DNA of 14,558 bases from Candidatus Parvarchaeota archaeon (GCA_030044235.1 JASHWD010000071.1:1-14558), one strand, 5' to 3'. Counted from the first letter of the stretch, positions 1 to 6,886 are shown. A program made the numbers and translations. Notes: generated from the letters alone by a model not told the origin.

Positions 1-680
1 TATTCCCTAAAAGCTTGAAGTTCCGAATCTCGGTCTTGGATAAATTTATGCGGCATTGTACCGACGTAAGGTATCCCAAATTTTTTACCTGCTAGGACCA
101 AGGCACTACCAACGCTTCCACCTATATAGGAAGCACGTGCTCCAAGCAGAGCAGCGTCTCTTCCATGAGCTCGTCTTGCTCCGAATTCTAATACCGTTCT
201 ACCTTTTGCTGCGTTGACTACTCTTGATGCCTTTGTAGCGATTAGGGTCTGAAAATTCATGACATTCAATATATATGTCTCAAAGAGTTGAACATCTATT
301 GATGGTCCGGTTATGCTTAGTATAGGCTCGTTAGGGAATACCGGCGTACCCTCTGGCATTGCGTACACGTCTCCTTTAAATTTGAAATTCTCAAGATAAT
401 CCAGAAAAGACTCATTCAGGTCTTTACCAGAGGTTTCTTTTAGCCACTTTCTGTCTTCTTTTGTAAGTCTGTAACCATTTATGAACGAGATTATTTGTTC
501 TAATCCTGCGGTTATCATGTATGAGCCCAAATGTTTTGGGACTTTTCTAAAAAAGAAAGTTTCCGTTATTATTTCTTCATTTTTATGATCTAAATCTGCC
601 TTTCCGCCGGTAAGTTCGTAGTAGTCCAAGAAAAGTGCAAGTTCGTCTTCACTTATCAATGATGATGTTAGTTTTTTCAT
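1..680 (-). CDS. pncB: Nicotinate phosphoribosyltransferase, C-terminus off the window
   Basis: Joins nicotinate and PRPP to give nicotinate mononucleotide, the entry step of NAD salvage from nicotinate; cytosolic. I translated about 226 codons from the ATG at 678-680; the 3' end lies beyond base 1. Visible family signatures: YYELT near residues 20-24 (the usual YxLT), FFFRKVP near 42-48 followed by AGLEQ near 58-62, then RRAHGRDAALLGARASYIGG and GKKFGIPYVGTMPHKF. The stretch up to GTMPH is typical of the archaeal/bacterial NAPRTase family and separates it from quinolinate phosphoribosyltransferase. It is divergent from the nicotinamidase/NadE/PRPP synthetase/NAD kinase operon, which supplies its substrate nicotinate, its co-substrate PRPP and its downstream enzymes. 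A TATA-like element at 704-710 lies 27 nt from the A of the ATG, which suggests a leaderless mRNA. The family call is firm; completeness cannot be judged. Confidence 0.93.
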   Translation of the reverse strand, partial: MKKLTSSLISEDELALFLDYYELTGGKADLDHKNEEIITETFFFRKVPKHLGSYMITAGLEQIISFINGYRLTKEDRKWLKETSGKDLNESFLDYLENFKFKGDVYAMPEGTPVFPNEPILSITGPSIDVQLFETYILNVMNFQTLIATKASRVVNAAKGRTVLEFGARRAHGRDAALLGARASYIGGSVGSALVLAGKKFGIPYVGTMPHKFIQDRDSELQAFRE

Positions 681-703
681 ATGCTATAACATTACAAGAA
701 AAC

Positions 704-710
704 TATATAA
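704..710 (-). promoter_or_regulatory. TATA box for the nicotinate phosphoribosyltransferase gene
   Basis: On the minus strand this reads TTATATA, centred about 27 nt before the start codon at 680. In archaea the TATA box is centred about 26 nt before the transcription start, so the transcript probably begins at or next to the ATG. No Shine-Dalgarno is visible. Confidence 0.6.
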
Positions 711-798
711 TTAATCTTTATCAGTAAAGGCAATTTTTTGCCTGTTTCGATTTAATTTGCGATATTTACCACAAAAAGACATTATAAAATCAAGTAGA

Positions 799-806
799 TT
801 TATAAT
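799..806 (+). promoter_or_regulatory. TATA box for the NAD salvage operon
   Basis: TTTATAAT, placing the transcription start near 829 and leaving a leader of about 24 nt that carries the Shine-Dalgarno GGAGGT at 842-847, five bases before the ATG. This contrasts with the leaderless-looking promoters elsewhere in the window. Confidence 0.55.
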
Positions 807-814
807 ACAGTTAT

Positions 815-829
815 AGACTGAATAAGTCT
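815..829. repeat. Inverted repeat between TATA box and start site
   Basis: AGACT-GAATA-AGTCT, a perfect 5-bp inverted repeat with a 5-nt spacer at the predicted transcription start of the NAD salvage operon. The position fits a repressor operator, but five-base repeats occur by chance in AT-rich DNA; this is a suggestion only. Confidence 0.3.
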
Positions 830-852
830 GAAAATAAAAACGGAGGTATGTT

Positions 853-1485
853 ATGGCAGTTAAAGCGTTATTGGTTATAGATATGTTAAATGATTTCCTA
901 AATAAGGAAGTCAATGCAAGTGTCGGCTGTCCGAGAGGCTTGTCTATAGTAGACAACCTGAAAAAACTCACAGAGGTAGCTTTGAAGAACGATGTATTAT
1001 TAATATACTGCAGCGACGCACACCTCCCTTCAGATTATGAATTGAAGGTATGGGGTCCTCACGCAATGCAAGGGACAAAGGGCAGCGAAATAGTACCTTG
1101 GCTTCCAACAAAGAACTTATACATAATAAAGAGGGGAGAAAAATTGGACGAAGTACTCGCTAAGAAAGCAAAAGGCCCTTTTAACGTTGAAAAAGGGACT
1201 TACAGTGGCTTCAGGGACAACGGAGGGATAGACACGCAATTGGACAAACTACTAAAACTCAAAGGAGTCGATACACTCTATATAACCGGATTAACTACCG
1301 GTATATGCGACAGACACACTTCTGCCGAAGCTTTCTTCCGTGGCTATAACGTAGTCCTGGTAGAGGACGCCGTAGAAGGTTTCACAGCGGAAGAAAACGA
1401 GCAGGGCAAAGCATACATCAAGACTAATTACGGCGCAAAGTTAGTTGATACAAAGCAAGCGCTAAAGGAATTCGAACATTCTTGA
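853..1485 (+). CDS. pncA: Nicotinamidase-like cysteine hydrolase (isochorismatase fold)
   Basis: Predicted to deamidate nicotinamide to nicotinate, feeding the divergent nicotinate phosphoribosyltransferase. The 210-aa protein has the isochorismatase-fold catalytic set: Asp10 (VIDMLNDF), Lys114 (VEKGTYSGF) and Cys152 (GLTTGICDRHTS). The DxH...H metal site typical of true nicotinamidases appears as Asp55, His57 and His70, within SDAH and WGPHAMQGTKGSEI. The sequence around the nucleophile (CDRHTSAEAFFRGY) is closer to the broad 'cysteine hydrolase' group than to the ATDYCV of model nicotinamidases, so the substrate rests on the metal site and the NAD gene context. It is the first gene of a four-gene operon, with GGAGGT five bases before the ATG. 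Its TGA overlaps the Shine-Dalgarno of nadE. Confidence 0.83.
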   Translation: MAVKALLVIDMLNDFLNKEVNASVGCPRGLSIVDNLKKLTEVALKNDVLLIYCSDAHLPSDYELKVWGPHAMQGTKGSEIVPWLPTKNLYIIKRGEKLDEVLAKKAKGPFNVEKGTYSGFRDNGGIDTQLDKLLKLKGVDTLYITGLTTGICDRHTSAEAFFRGYNVVLVEDAVEGFTAEENEQGKAYIKTNYGAKLVDTKQALKEFEHS

Positions 1486-1493
1486 GGCGTAAT

Positions 1494-2342
1494 ATGAAAA
1501 TGCCAGTTGAGATGGAAATCGATGCGGAAAAGGCACTTGCCCATGGAATAAATTGGACCAGGAATTATTTTAATAAAGCCGGAATAAAAACCGCCGTAAT
1601 CGGCATTTCTGGAGGCAGCGATTCCGCAATTACCGCGTACATAACGGCCAAAGCCATCGGGAAAGAGAACGTTATAGGCGTTCTCCTTCCTGAGGATCAA
1701 GTTACCACGAATGATGATATAAGACATGCAGAGGGGGTAATAAAGTCTCTAGGTATAAAGCGTCTTGAAGTAAATATAACAAGCATAGTCAATTCGATAA
1801 TACAGACCGACCAGGACCTGCTTAAAGTAAAAAACCGCATAGCTTACGCCAACATAAAAGCCAGGATAAGAATGGTCATTCTCTATAAAGAAGCTAACAA
1901 GAATAACGCGCTTGTAGCAGGTACAGATGATAGGAGTGAGCACATTCTCGGTTATTACACAAAGTACGGTGACGGAGGAGTGGATATAAATGTTCCTGAA
2001 TATCTATACAAAACACAGGTAAGAGCACTTTTAGAGTACATCGCGGAAAAGGAAAAAATGCCAGTAATGAAAGAGATATCCGATAAGAAGCCTTCGCCTA
2101 GGTTATGGGCCGGACAAACGGCAGAGGGAGAACTGGATATGGATTACAAAACAATCGACAGAATTTTTTATTACATAAAAGATTCGAATGAGAAATTTGA
2201 TATAAAACGCTTGTCAGAAAAATTGGGAATAAAAAGCGATGTTATAAATCGGATAACCCATATGGAAAAAATAAACATGCATAAAGATCTTTTACCGCCG
2301 TCTCCTCCCGTAATTTATGATTTTAATCTGCACAAGGATTAA
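1494..2342 (+). CDS. nadE: NH3-dependent NAD+ synthetase
   Basis: Amidates nicotinate adenine dinucleotide to NAD+ using ATP and ammonia. From the chosen start it has 282 residues and no N-terminal glutaminase domain, as in the ammonia-using form. Motifs: the ATP-pyrophosphatase P-loop SGGSDS at 39-44, NIKARIRM near 120-127, AGT at 142-144 with SE at 148-149, TKYGDGG at 156-162, YKTQVR, and a C-terminal LWAGQT segment. The frame is open from a TTG at 1482, but GAGGCG at 1484-1489 is a good Shine-Dalgarno for the ATG at 1494, so I place the start there. It lies eight bases after the hydrolase stop and ends eight bases before the likely PRPP synthetase ATG, indicating translational coupling. 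The call is very secure. Confidence 0.95.
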   Translation: MKMPVEMEIDAEKALAHGINWTRNYFNKAGIKTAVIGISGGSDSAITAYITAKAIGKENVIGVLLPEDQVTTNDDIRHAEGVIKSLGIKRLEVNITSIVNSIIQTDQDLLKVKNRIAYANIKARIRMVILYKEANKNNALVAGTDDRSEHILGYYTKYGDGGVDINVPEYLYKTQVRALLEYIAEKEKMPVMKEISDKKPSPRLWAGQTAEGELDMDYKTIDRIFYYIKDSNEKFDIKRLSEKLGIKSDVINRITHMEKINMHKDLLPPSPPVIYDFNLHKD

Positions 2343-2349
2343 AAATAAT

Positions 2350-3252
2350 ATGGATGATACAGTAATTTTAAGCGGCACGGCATCTAATGGCATAGCTGAA
2401 GGCGTATCGCATTTCTTGAAGTTGCCATTAATAAAAATAGAGAGCAAATTATTGCCTGACGGAGAATCTTATATAAGAATACCGAAAGATTTATCCGGTA
2501 AAAAGATAATCTTAGTTCAATCAACTTATCCTCCGCAGGATAAACATCTTATAGAATTATTTCTTTTACTGGACGCGGCAAAAAGCTTTAATCCGAAAAA
2601 TCTAATTCTTGTTATACCTTACTTGGCTTATGCCAGGCAGAATCAGCGTTTTAACGAAGGTGAACCAATAAGCGTAGAAGCAATTCTTAAGCTAATAAGA
2701 TCAATGGGCGTAAATTCGCTTATCACCGTCGAACCACACAGACTAGAATCTCTAGAAGCATTTGAAGGAAACTCTTTGATAATAGATCCAATAGCTGCAT
2801 TCGCAAAAGCCATCGGTAAAGAATTTAAAAATTCCGTAATATTGGCGCCGGATCACGGTGCGATTAAAAGAGCAGAAAAATTAGCTTCTTTACTAAAGAC
2901 CGACCATACTTCATTGAATAAGGAAAGAGATAAGAAAAGCGGAGAGGTTACTTTAGCGGAAGGAAATGAATATGACTTCAAAGGCCGCGATGTAGTTATA
3001 ATAGATGATATAGTAAGCACGGGCGGTACTGTAGTAAAGGCTGCGGAATTCGCAAAGAAAAACAATGCCGGTAAAATATCGGTCATCGCTGCACATCTTA
3101 TAATGGCGGATGGATGCTACCAGCGACTTAAAGACGCGGGGGTATCAAGCATAATAGGTTCAAATACAGTAGAAAATACAAGGGCGCGGATTATTGATTT
3201 ATCGGAGGTTATAGCGGAAGGAGTATCAAGCGTCTTAAAAACGTCGGATTAA
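2350..3252 (+). CDS. prs: Ribose-phosphate pyrophosphokinase (PRPP synthetase)
   Basis: Makes PRPP from ribose 5-phosphate and ATP. The 300-aa product shows LLPDGESYIRIP near 34-45, YARQNQRFNEGEPIS near 94-108 (ATP-binding RQxxRF), catalytic His130 in EPHRLESLEAF, APDHGAIKRAE near 166-176, Lys191 in NKERDKKSGEV (flexible loop) and the PRPP-binding loop DDIVSTGGT at 219-227. An in-frame ATG at 2317 would add 11 residues inside nadE; I prefer 2350 because MDDTVILSGTAS aligns with the usual start of the family and avoids that overlap. AAGGA at 2334-2338 is a weak Shine-Dalgarno. PRPP also feeds purine, pyrimidine and histidine synthesis, but its place between nadE and NAD kinase, opposite a PRPP-consuming transferase, suggests a dedicated role in NAD salvage. 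Confidence 0.93.
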   Translation: MDDTVILSGTASNGIAEGVSHFLKLPLIKIESKLLPDGESYIRIPKDLSGKKIILVQSTYPPQDKHLIELFLLLDAAKSFNPKNLILVIPYLAYARQNQRFNEGEPISVEAILKLIRSMGVNSLITVEPHRLESLEAFEGNSLIIDPIAAFAKAIGKEFKNSVILAPDHGAIKRAEKLASLLKTDHTSLNKERDKKSGEVTLAEGNEYDFKGRDVVIIDDIVSTGGTVVKAAEFAKKNNAGKISVIAAHLIMADGCYQRLKDAGVSSIIGSNTVENTRARIIDLSEVIAEGVSSVLKTSD

Positions 3253-3281
3253 TCTTTAAAGCGGAAGGAGATATTATTAAT

Positions 3282-4058
3282 ATGAAAATAAAGCTTATAG
3301 CGAAAAAGCAATATGCAGCGCTTAAGAGTTTTTACAAGGAATTCGAGATAACGGACGATGCAAAAATTTGCGTGGCTGTTGGCGGTGACGGCACATTCAT
3401 AGAAGCCGCACGCAGCTTTGATGGTCCAATATTGCCTATACGTGGAGAAGAAGCTGGAAGCACCGGATACTATTCAGATGTAGGCTTAAGCAGCATAGAC
3501 ACTATAATAGACAGATTGAAACACAACAAATACTCCGTAGAAGAATTAAGCAAGAAGATGGAGATAAGGTATAAAGATAAAAGCTATTTTGCAGTAAATG
3601 AGGCACTTTTGAGGAACATAGTGAAAGAAGTATTCTTTAAGGTATATACCGTGGAGAAAGGAAAGAAAAAACTCCTTTATCCATATCTAATTAGCGGCGA
3701 TGGATTGTTAATAACCGGAAAAATAGGTTCTACCGCTTATAATCGAAATGCACATGGGCCGATAATACTTAGTGAGAATGTGATATGTCTTAATTTTCTT
3801 TTTGCTGAAAGCCTTCTTTCTAACCCGTTGGTTTTAGACGCAAATTCAGAGATATGCATCGACGTAGTAAAAGGCCGCGGGTCATTAATGCAAGACGGAA
3901 TCTCGATAGCGGATTTAGAGGCAGGAGACTCTTTCCACGTAAAACAATCAAAAGAAGTCGTGCGCATAATAAGGCTTAACGATATGAAGGAAGACTTCTC
4001 CGATAAGCTTGCCAGAATGATAAATAGCAAACTTATAAGCGGTGTAGCACAGAAATGA
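3282..4058 (+). CDS. nadK: NAD kinase
   Basis: Phosphorylates NAD+ to NADP+; last gene of the NAD salvage operon. The 258-aa product has GGDGT at 34-38, the NE pair at 106-107 (usually ND or NE), GDGLLITGKIGSTAYN at 139-154 and a C-terminal beta-rich half ending with DGISIADLEAGD, all standard for the family. Two details differ from the consensus I know: GSTGYYSD near 59-66 where many homologues have GNLGFL, and GKIGSTAY where TPTGSTAY is common. Neither removes a known catalytic residue. GGAAGGAG at 3263-3270 is a strong Shine-Dalgarno but sits 11 bases before the ATG, a long spacing. A T5 run follows the stop directly. Confidence 0.92.
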   Translation: MKIKLIAKKQYAALKSFYKEFEITDDAKICVAVGGDGTFIEAARSFDGPILPIRGEEAGSTGYYSDVGLSSIDTIIDRLKHNKYSVEELSKKMEIRYKDKSYFAVNEALLRNIVKEVFFKVYTVEKGKKKLLYPYLISGDGLLITGKIGSTAYNRNAHGPIILSENVICLNFLFAESLLSNPLVLDANSEICIDVVKGRGSLMQDGISIADLEAGDSFHVKQSKEVVRIIRLNDMKEDFSDKLARMINSKLISGVAQK

Positions 4059-4067
4059 TTTTTCTTC
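4059..4067 (+). terminator. Oligo-T terminator after the NAD operon
   Basis: TTTTTCTTC directly follows the stop codon. Archaeal RNA polymerase can terminate on oligo-T without a hairpin, and a new promoter begins some 60 bases later, so an operon end here is plausible. Confidence 0.4.
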
Positions 4068-4120
4068 TAAATTAGTCCGGTCCTTTCTTTATTTGGAATA
4101 TTTACAATTTAGCTTGCGAT

Positions 4121-4135
4121 GCAAAGGTTTATATA
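4121..4135 (+). promoter_or_regulatory. Strong BRE/TATA promoter for the unknown gene at 4195
   Basis: GCAAAGG followed by TTTATATA (4128-4135) resembles a BRE plus a near-ideal archaeal TATA box. The start site is predicted near 4158, giving a leader of about 37 nt that ends in GAGGAGGT at 4178-4185, nine bases before the ATG. That is the best Shine-Dalgarno in the window. Confidence 0.65.
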
Positions 4136-4194
4136 CTAGATAATTTCTCTACTACTAAGTAATAAGTTATAAAAAAAGAGGAGGTAAATAAATT

Positions 4195-5079
4195 ATGGAC
4201 AAACAAGGAACAAACAAAGGAACACAGCAAAAGCCTAAAGTGGCTGCTCAACCGCCAGCTATGGCAGGACCAGCGAAAAAGATATCTTTAGACGAGGTTT
4301 TAAATTCTACTAACTTTGGCGCATATCAGATGGCGTCTAGTTTAGTTAAAAATTATGAACGCTTGGGAGACCACCCGTCATTTAATCCAAATCTAGTCGG
4401 TGCTGGCTTGTATAAAGCATTGCAGGAATTCCAAGCAGAAATATCCAACAAAGATGAAAAACTAGAAGTAGGTCTGCTTTTGGACGCATTACAGAAGAAC
4501 CTTCAAAACAATACTCTAACGAAAAAGAGCTTTGAAGACACGCTTGAACACGTGAAATCGTTCTTGGGACCGTATGTTAATAAAGTTAAAGGCGGCTTAG
4601 AAGAAGGCCACTATAGAACAATGGCAATGAGGGCCTTACAAGATAAAGAAATGTACGGATCGCTTTATGCCAAAATAGCTGCCCACCCTACAGCACAACG
4701 CGCTGCACAATTGGGCGGTCTTTTCAAGGAGATCGGCGAACAGGCCAAGAAAGGCGATGTCTCAACATTGTCTACATACTATCAAAAACTCGCTTCACCT
4801 AAGACCCTAGACGACCATATAAAATCAGGCAAAACTCCAGAGGAGGCTAAGACAATAGTCGACAGTGGGAAGAAAGCCTATGAGAGTCTAGTCGGTACTT
4901 TGGGCGAAGATATGAAAGCTGCCCACCAGCAGTATATACAAAAATTAGTTGGTAACGGCTTTTACAAAGAGACCCAAAAAATAGATGTAGGACATCTAAA
5001 GACAACGATCTCCGGAGCAGCGCCTCACGACATACTGACATTAATGCCGTATGGAAGCAGGGGCGAGGCATCGGAGTAA
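4195..5079 (+). CDS. Conserved-looking hypothetical soluble protein, likely highly expressed
   Basis: I do not recognise this 294-aa protein. Residues 1-30 are polar and rich in Gln, Lys, Pro and Ala, probably disordered. The remainder looks almost entirely alpha-helical, with many Lys, Glu and Ala and no signal peptide, membrane segment or cysteine; its only aromatic-rich element is a scatter of Tyr. A motif such as ISLDEVLNSTNFGAYQMA near 30-47 may begin the folded part. It stands alone between a strong promoter (BRE/TATA, GAGGAGGT) and a hairpin/oligo-T terminator, which suggests abundant, independently controlled expression. Possible roles include a structural or nucleoid-associated protein, but nothing in the sequence establishes one. 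Coding potential is convincing from length, codon pattern and flanking signals. Confidence 0.8.
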   Translation: MDKQGTNKGTQQKPKVAAQPPAMAGPAKKISLDEVLNSTNFGAYQMASSLVKNYERLGDHPSFNPNLVGAGLYKALQEFQAEISNKDEKLEVGLLLDALQKNLQNNTLTKKSFEDTLEHVKSFLGPYVNKVKGGLEEGHYRTMAMRALQDKEMYGSLYAKIAAHPTAQRAAQLGGLFKEIGEQAKKGDVSTLSTYYQKLASPKTLDDHIKSGKTPEEAKTIVDSGKKAYESLVGTLGEDMKAAHQQYIQKLVGNGFYKETQKIDVGHLKTTISGAAPHDILTLMPYGSRGEASE

Positions 5080-5086
5080 ACCTATC

Positions 5087-5108
5087 ACTCCTTTAAAAAG
5101 GAAGGAGT
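5087..5108 (+). repeat. Small hairpin just after the stop codon
   Basis: ACTCCTT (5087-5093) pairs with AAGGAGT (5102-5108) around an 8-nt loop, eight bases after the stop of the unknown 294-aa gene and just before the terminator stem. Tandem 3'-UTR hairpins could protect the mRNA end; it is not followed by a T-run, so it is not itself a terminator. Confidence 0.4.
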
Positions 5109-5116
5109 ATCCTCCC

Positions 5117-5164
5117 GCCTCGATGTAAGTTTGATTTTTGGCTTACATTGAGGCACTTTTTTTT
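5117..5164 (+). terminator. Intrinsic hairpin/oligo-T terminator
   Basis: A 13-bp stem, GCCTCGATGTAAG (5117-5129) with CTTACATTGAGGC (5142-5154), has only one G-U wobble, encloses a 12-nt loop and is followed by AC and eight T residues (5157-5164). It has the form of a bacterial Rho-independent terminator, unusual for an archaeon, where a T-run alone is usually enough. It ends the unknown 294-aa gene and separates it from the convergent epimerase gene. Confidence 0.8.
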
Positions 5165-5173
5165 ATTAAGAAT

Positions 5174-6100
5174 TTAAGCTATATCAGGTACATTTTTTAG
5201 AGATTTATAGTATTCTACAGTTCTCTTTACGCCTTCTTCTATTGAAACTTTAGGCGTAAAACCAAGTACCTTCTTCATCTTTGTAGTATCCGCTTCAACT
5301 ATATCCACATAATTTTTTAATGGATTTGGCACAAATTCCACCTTTACTTTATTATCAAGATGTTTACTAACTAGATTTATGCTGTCCATGAACGAATACG
5401 ATTTTCCATTACCAATATTGAATACGCCGCTCACGTTCTTTTTAAAGCATAGCAGGTTTGCATCGGCTACATCATCTACATGAACAAGATCCCTTCTCTG
5501 GGAGCCATCCCCATAAATCCTTATTGGTTTTTTAAGAAGTCCTTTCCAGGTTATTTGAGAAACCATGTTAGCATATGATTTTTTGCTTTCTTCATGGTCA
5601 CCATAAACGCTAAAGTATCTAAGAGCGCAGTATTCAAGACCAAACATCTGTTGGTACAGGTTGGAAAGTCTCTCCATCGGGTATCTAGCTTCTGTGTAAA
5701 AGTCGGTTACATGAGGCACCATTTCTTCTTTGTGTGGAGGAGTATAGCCATTATATATTGAAGAAGTAGAAGCGAAAACTAGTTTAACTTTGTTCTTTCT
5801 GCAATATTCTAGAACCGAAACAAAGTCAGAAATGGCTTTTGCTACTAAAGTAGGGTCATCGCGATACATTGGCGTAGAAGAATATATTCCATGATGGAAA
5901 ACCGCGTCAAATTTTGGTAGTGTCAGTATCTTAGAAGCGTCTCCTTTTACCAATTTGTATTTATTTTCTACGTCTTTAAGGTTTTTTAGATCTCCCGTAT
6001 GGAAATTATCAAGTACGCTGACATCCCAACCATCATTTATTAAGCGTCTGGCGATGTGAGAACCAATAAAACCTGCACCGCCGGTCACTAATGCTTTCAT
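5174..6100 (-). CDS. NAD-dependent epimerase/dehydratase (extended SDR, UDP-glucose 4-epimerase-like)
   Basis: Probably changes a nucleotide sugar, such as UDP-glucose, for surface polysaccharide or protein glycosylation. The 308-aa protein starts with a Rossmann NAD-binding motif GGAGFIGSH at 7-15, with Asp31 ending beta-2 as in NAD-preferring enzymes. SSIYNG near 113-118 carries the active-site Ser/Thr; RYFSVYG, YGDGSQRRDLVHVDDVA and FNIGNG are typical of the sugar-epimerase family. The catalytic YxxxK appears as Tyr135-T-E-A-Arg139, with Arg in place of the expected Lys. Exact substrate is unknown. It ends ten bases beyond the convergent terminator, and a TATA-like element at 6120-6127 is about 24 nt from the ATG, so the mRNA is probably leaderless. 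Confidence 0.88.
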   Translation of the reverse strand: MKALVTGGAGFIGSHIARRLINDGWDVSVLDNFHTGDLKNLKDVENKYKLVKGDASKILTLPKFDAVFHHGIYSSTPMYRDDPTLVAKAISDFVSVLEYCRKNKVKLVFASTSSIYNGYTPPHKEEMVPHVTDFYTEARYPMERLSNLYQQMFGLEYCALRYFSVYGDHEESKKSYANMVSQITWKGLLKKPIRIYGDGSQRRDLVHVDDVADANLLCFKKNVSGVFNIGNGKSYSFMDSINLVSKHLDNKVKVEFVPNPLKNYVDIVEADTTKMKKVLGFTPKVSIEEGVKRTVEYYKSLKNVPDIA

Positions 6101-6119
6101 GCTTATGAGAGCAATTATT

Positions 6120-6127
6120 AATATAAA
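6120..6127 (-). promoter_or_regulatory. TATA box for the epimerase gene
   Basis: Minus strand TTTATATT, centred about 24 nt before the start codon at 6100. Predicted transcription begins at or very near the ATG. Confidence 0.5.
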
Positions 6128-6165
6128 TAATTATGCTGAGCTTTTGAGTATAAATTTCAAACAAA

Positions 6166-6852
6166 TTATTTCAAGAAATATGATTCAAGATCTTCAGCGT
6201 TTATTATCGGCTTTTCTACCTTTTCCATGTCGTCTATTGCGATTCTCTGGCATGCTGTATTTATGAAAACGTCTATATCCCTGAACTCATTCAGACGACT
6301 GTAATTTATTTCGTCTCCTACAATCGAATAAATTTTCTTTCCTTTTTCTTCTAAGGCTTTTTTCAACAGCTTAACACCATAAGTCTGGCCCGCTTTTGTG
6401 GATTCAACGAACATTAAGTTTTTGGCGCTCAATGCTAGACCTACACCCTGAAGTATTCTTTTTCTATATTTGTCCGCCACTCTTTGCTCTATTATCGTGA
6501 CAGTCTCACTTTCTGGATCAGCATTTATTACCGTTTTGCCGAATTTTACCGGTATCCCAAGCACATGAAAGACGCCCTGTGTAAAAGCCAAAGTCGCATC
6601 ACAATCTGGGCAATCAGCCGCGTATACATCGCACCCAAGTATCTGACCGGGATGTTTAGCCCTGTAAAGCGATTGTTTTATCACGAATTCCTTTTGCGGT
6701 GTTCTTTTCTTAAAGTCTTGCATCTGGTCCAAATACTGTATCGATCCGACAAGGTTTATTTTCTTGTAAGGGGCTATTTTGTTTTGTATTTCTTTGACGA
6801 AATTGTCGCTCATTTCTCCCCTGTATCTGGCTTCTACAAACATCATTTCCAT
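6166..6852 (-). CDS. dph2: Diphthamide synthase Dph2, domains 2-3 only (N-terminal domain absent)
   Basis: Archaeal Dph2 is a radical enzyme that transfers the 3-amino-3-carboxypropyl group of SAM to a His of EF-2, the first step of diphthamide synthesis. Full-length archaeal Dph2 has about 330-340 residues in three similar domains, each giving one Cys to a single [4Fe-4S] cluster. This 228-aa product begins at MMFVEARYRG, a signature of the start of domain 2, and contains domain 2 with AKHPGQILGCD (Cys74) and domain 3 with NTACQRIAIDD (Cys201). Domain 1 with the first cluster Cys is missing. Only 58 bp separate its ATG from the divergent eS6 gene, so no room remains upstream. Two extra Cys (81 and 84, in ADCPDCDA) follow Cys74; I do not recall these in the family. 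It may be half of a split gene or a derived form. Confidence 0.85.
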   Translation of the reverse strand: MEMMFVEARYRGEMSDNFVKEIQNKIAPYKKINLVGSIQYLDQMQDFKKRTPQKEFVIKQSLYRAKHPGQILGCDVYAADCPDCDATLAFTQGVFHVLGIPVKFGKTVINADPESETVTIIEQRVADKYRKRILQGVGLALSAKNLMFVESTKAGQTYGVKLLKKALEEKGKKIYSIVGDEINYSRLNEFRDIDVFINTACQRIAIDDMEKVEKPIINAEDLESYFLK

Positions 6853-6878
6853 ATTAAATTATTAATTGTAAAGATAAC

Positions 6879-6886
6879 ATATAAAT
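6879..6886. promoter_or_regulatory. Shared bidirectional TATA box between dph2 and eS6
   Basis: ATATAAAT is centred about 28 nt from the eS6 ATG (6911) and about 30 nt from the Dph2 ATG (6852). The minus-strand reading, ATTTATAT, is also TATA-like. No second candidate of equal quality is visible in the 58-bp gap, so one element may serve both directions. Confidence 0.55.

Noticed and set aside
681..852. Small gene or tRNA in the gap between the divergent NAD genes
   Set aside because: No cloverleaf is apparent and the only frame is an AT-rich antisense one overlapping the promoter of the operon.
1482..1493. TTG start for nadE at 1482, overlapping the hydrolase stop
   Set aside because: GAGGCG at 1484-1489 is placed correctly as Shine-Dalgarno for the ATG at 1494, and the extra residues add nothing conserved.
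2317..2349. Earlier ATG for PRPP synthetase
   Set aside because: The 11 extra residues overlap nadE and precede the normal family start; 2350 fits the alignment better.
5087..5108. Riboswitch or regulatory leader
   Set aside because: The hairpin lies after a stop codon and before a terminator, and no gene starts downstream on that strand.
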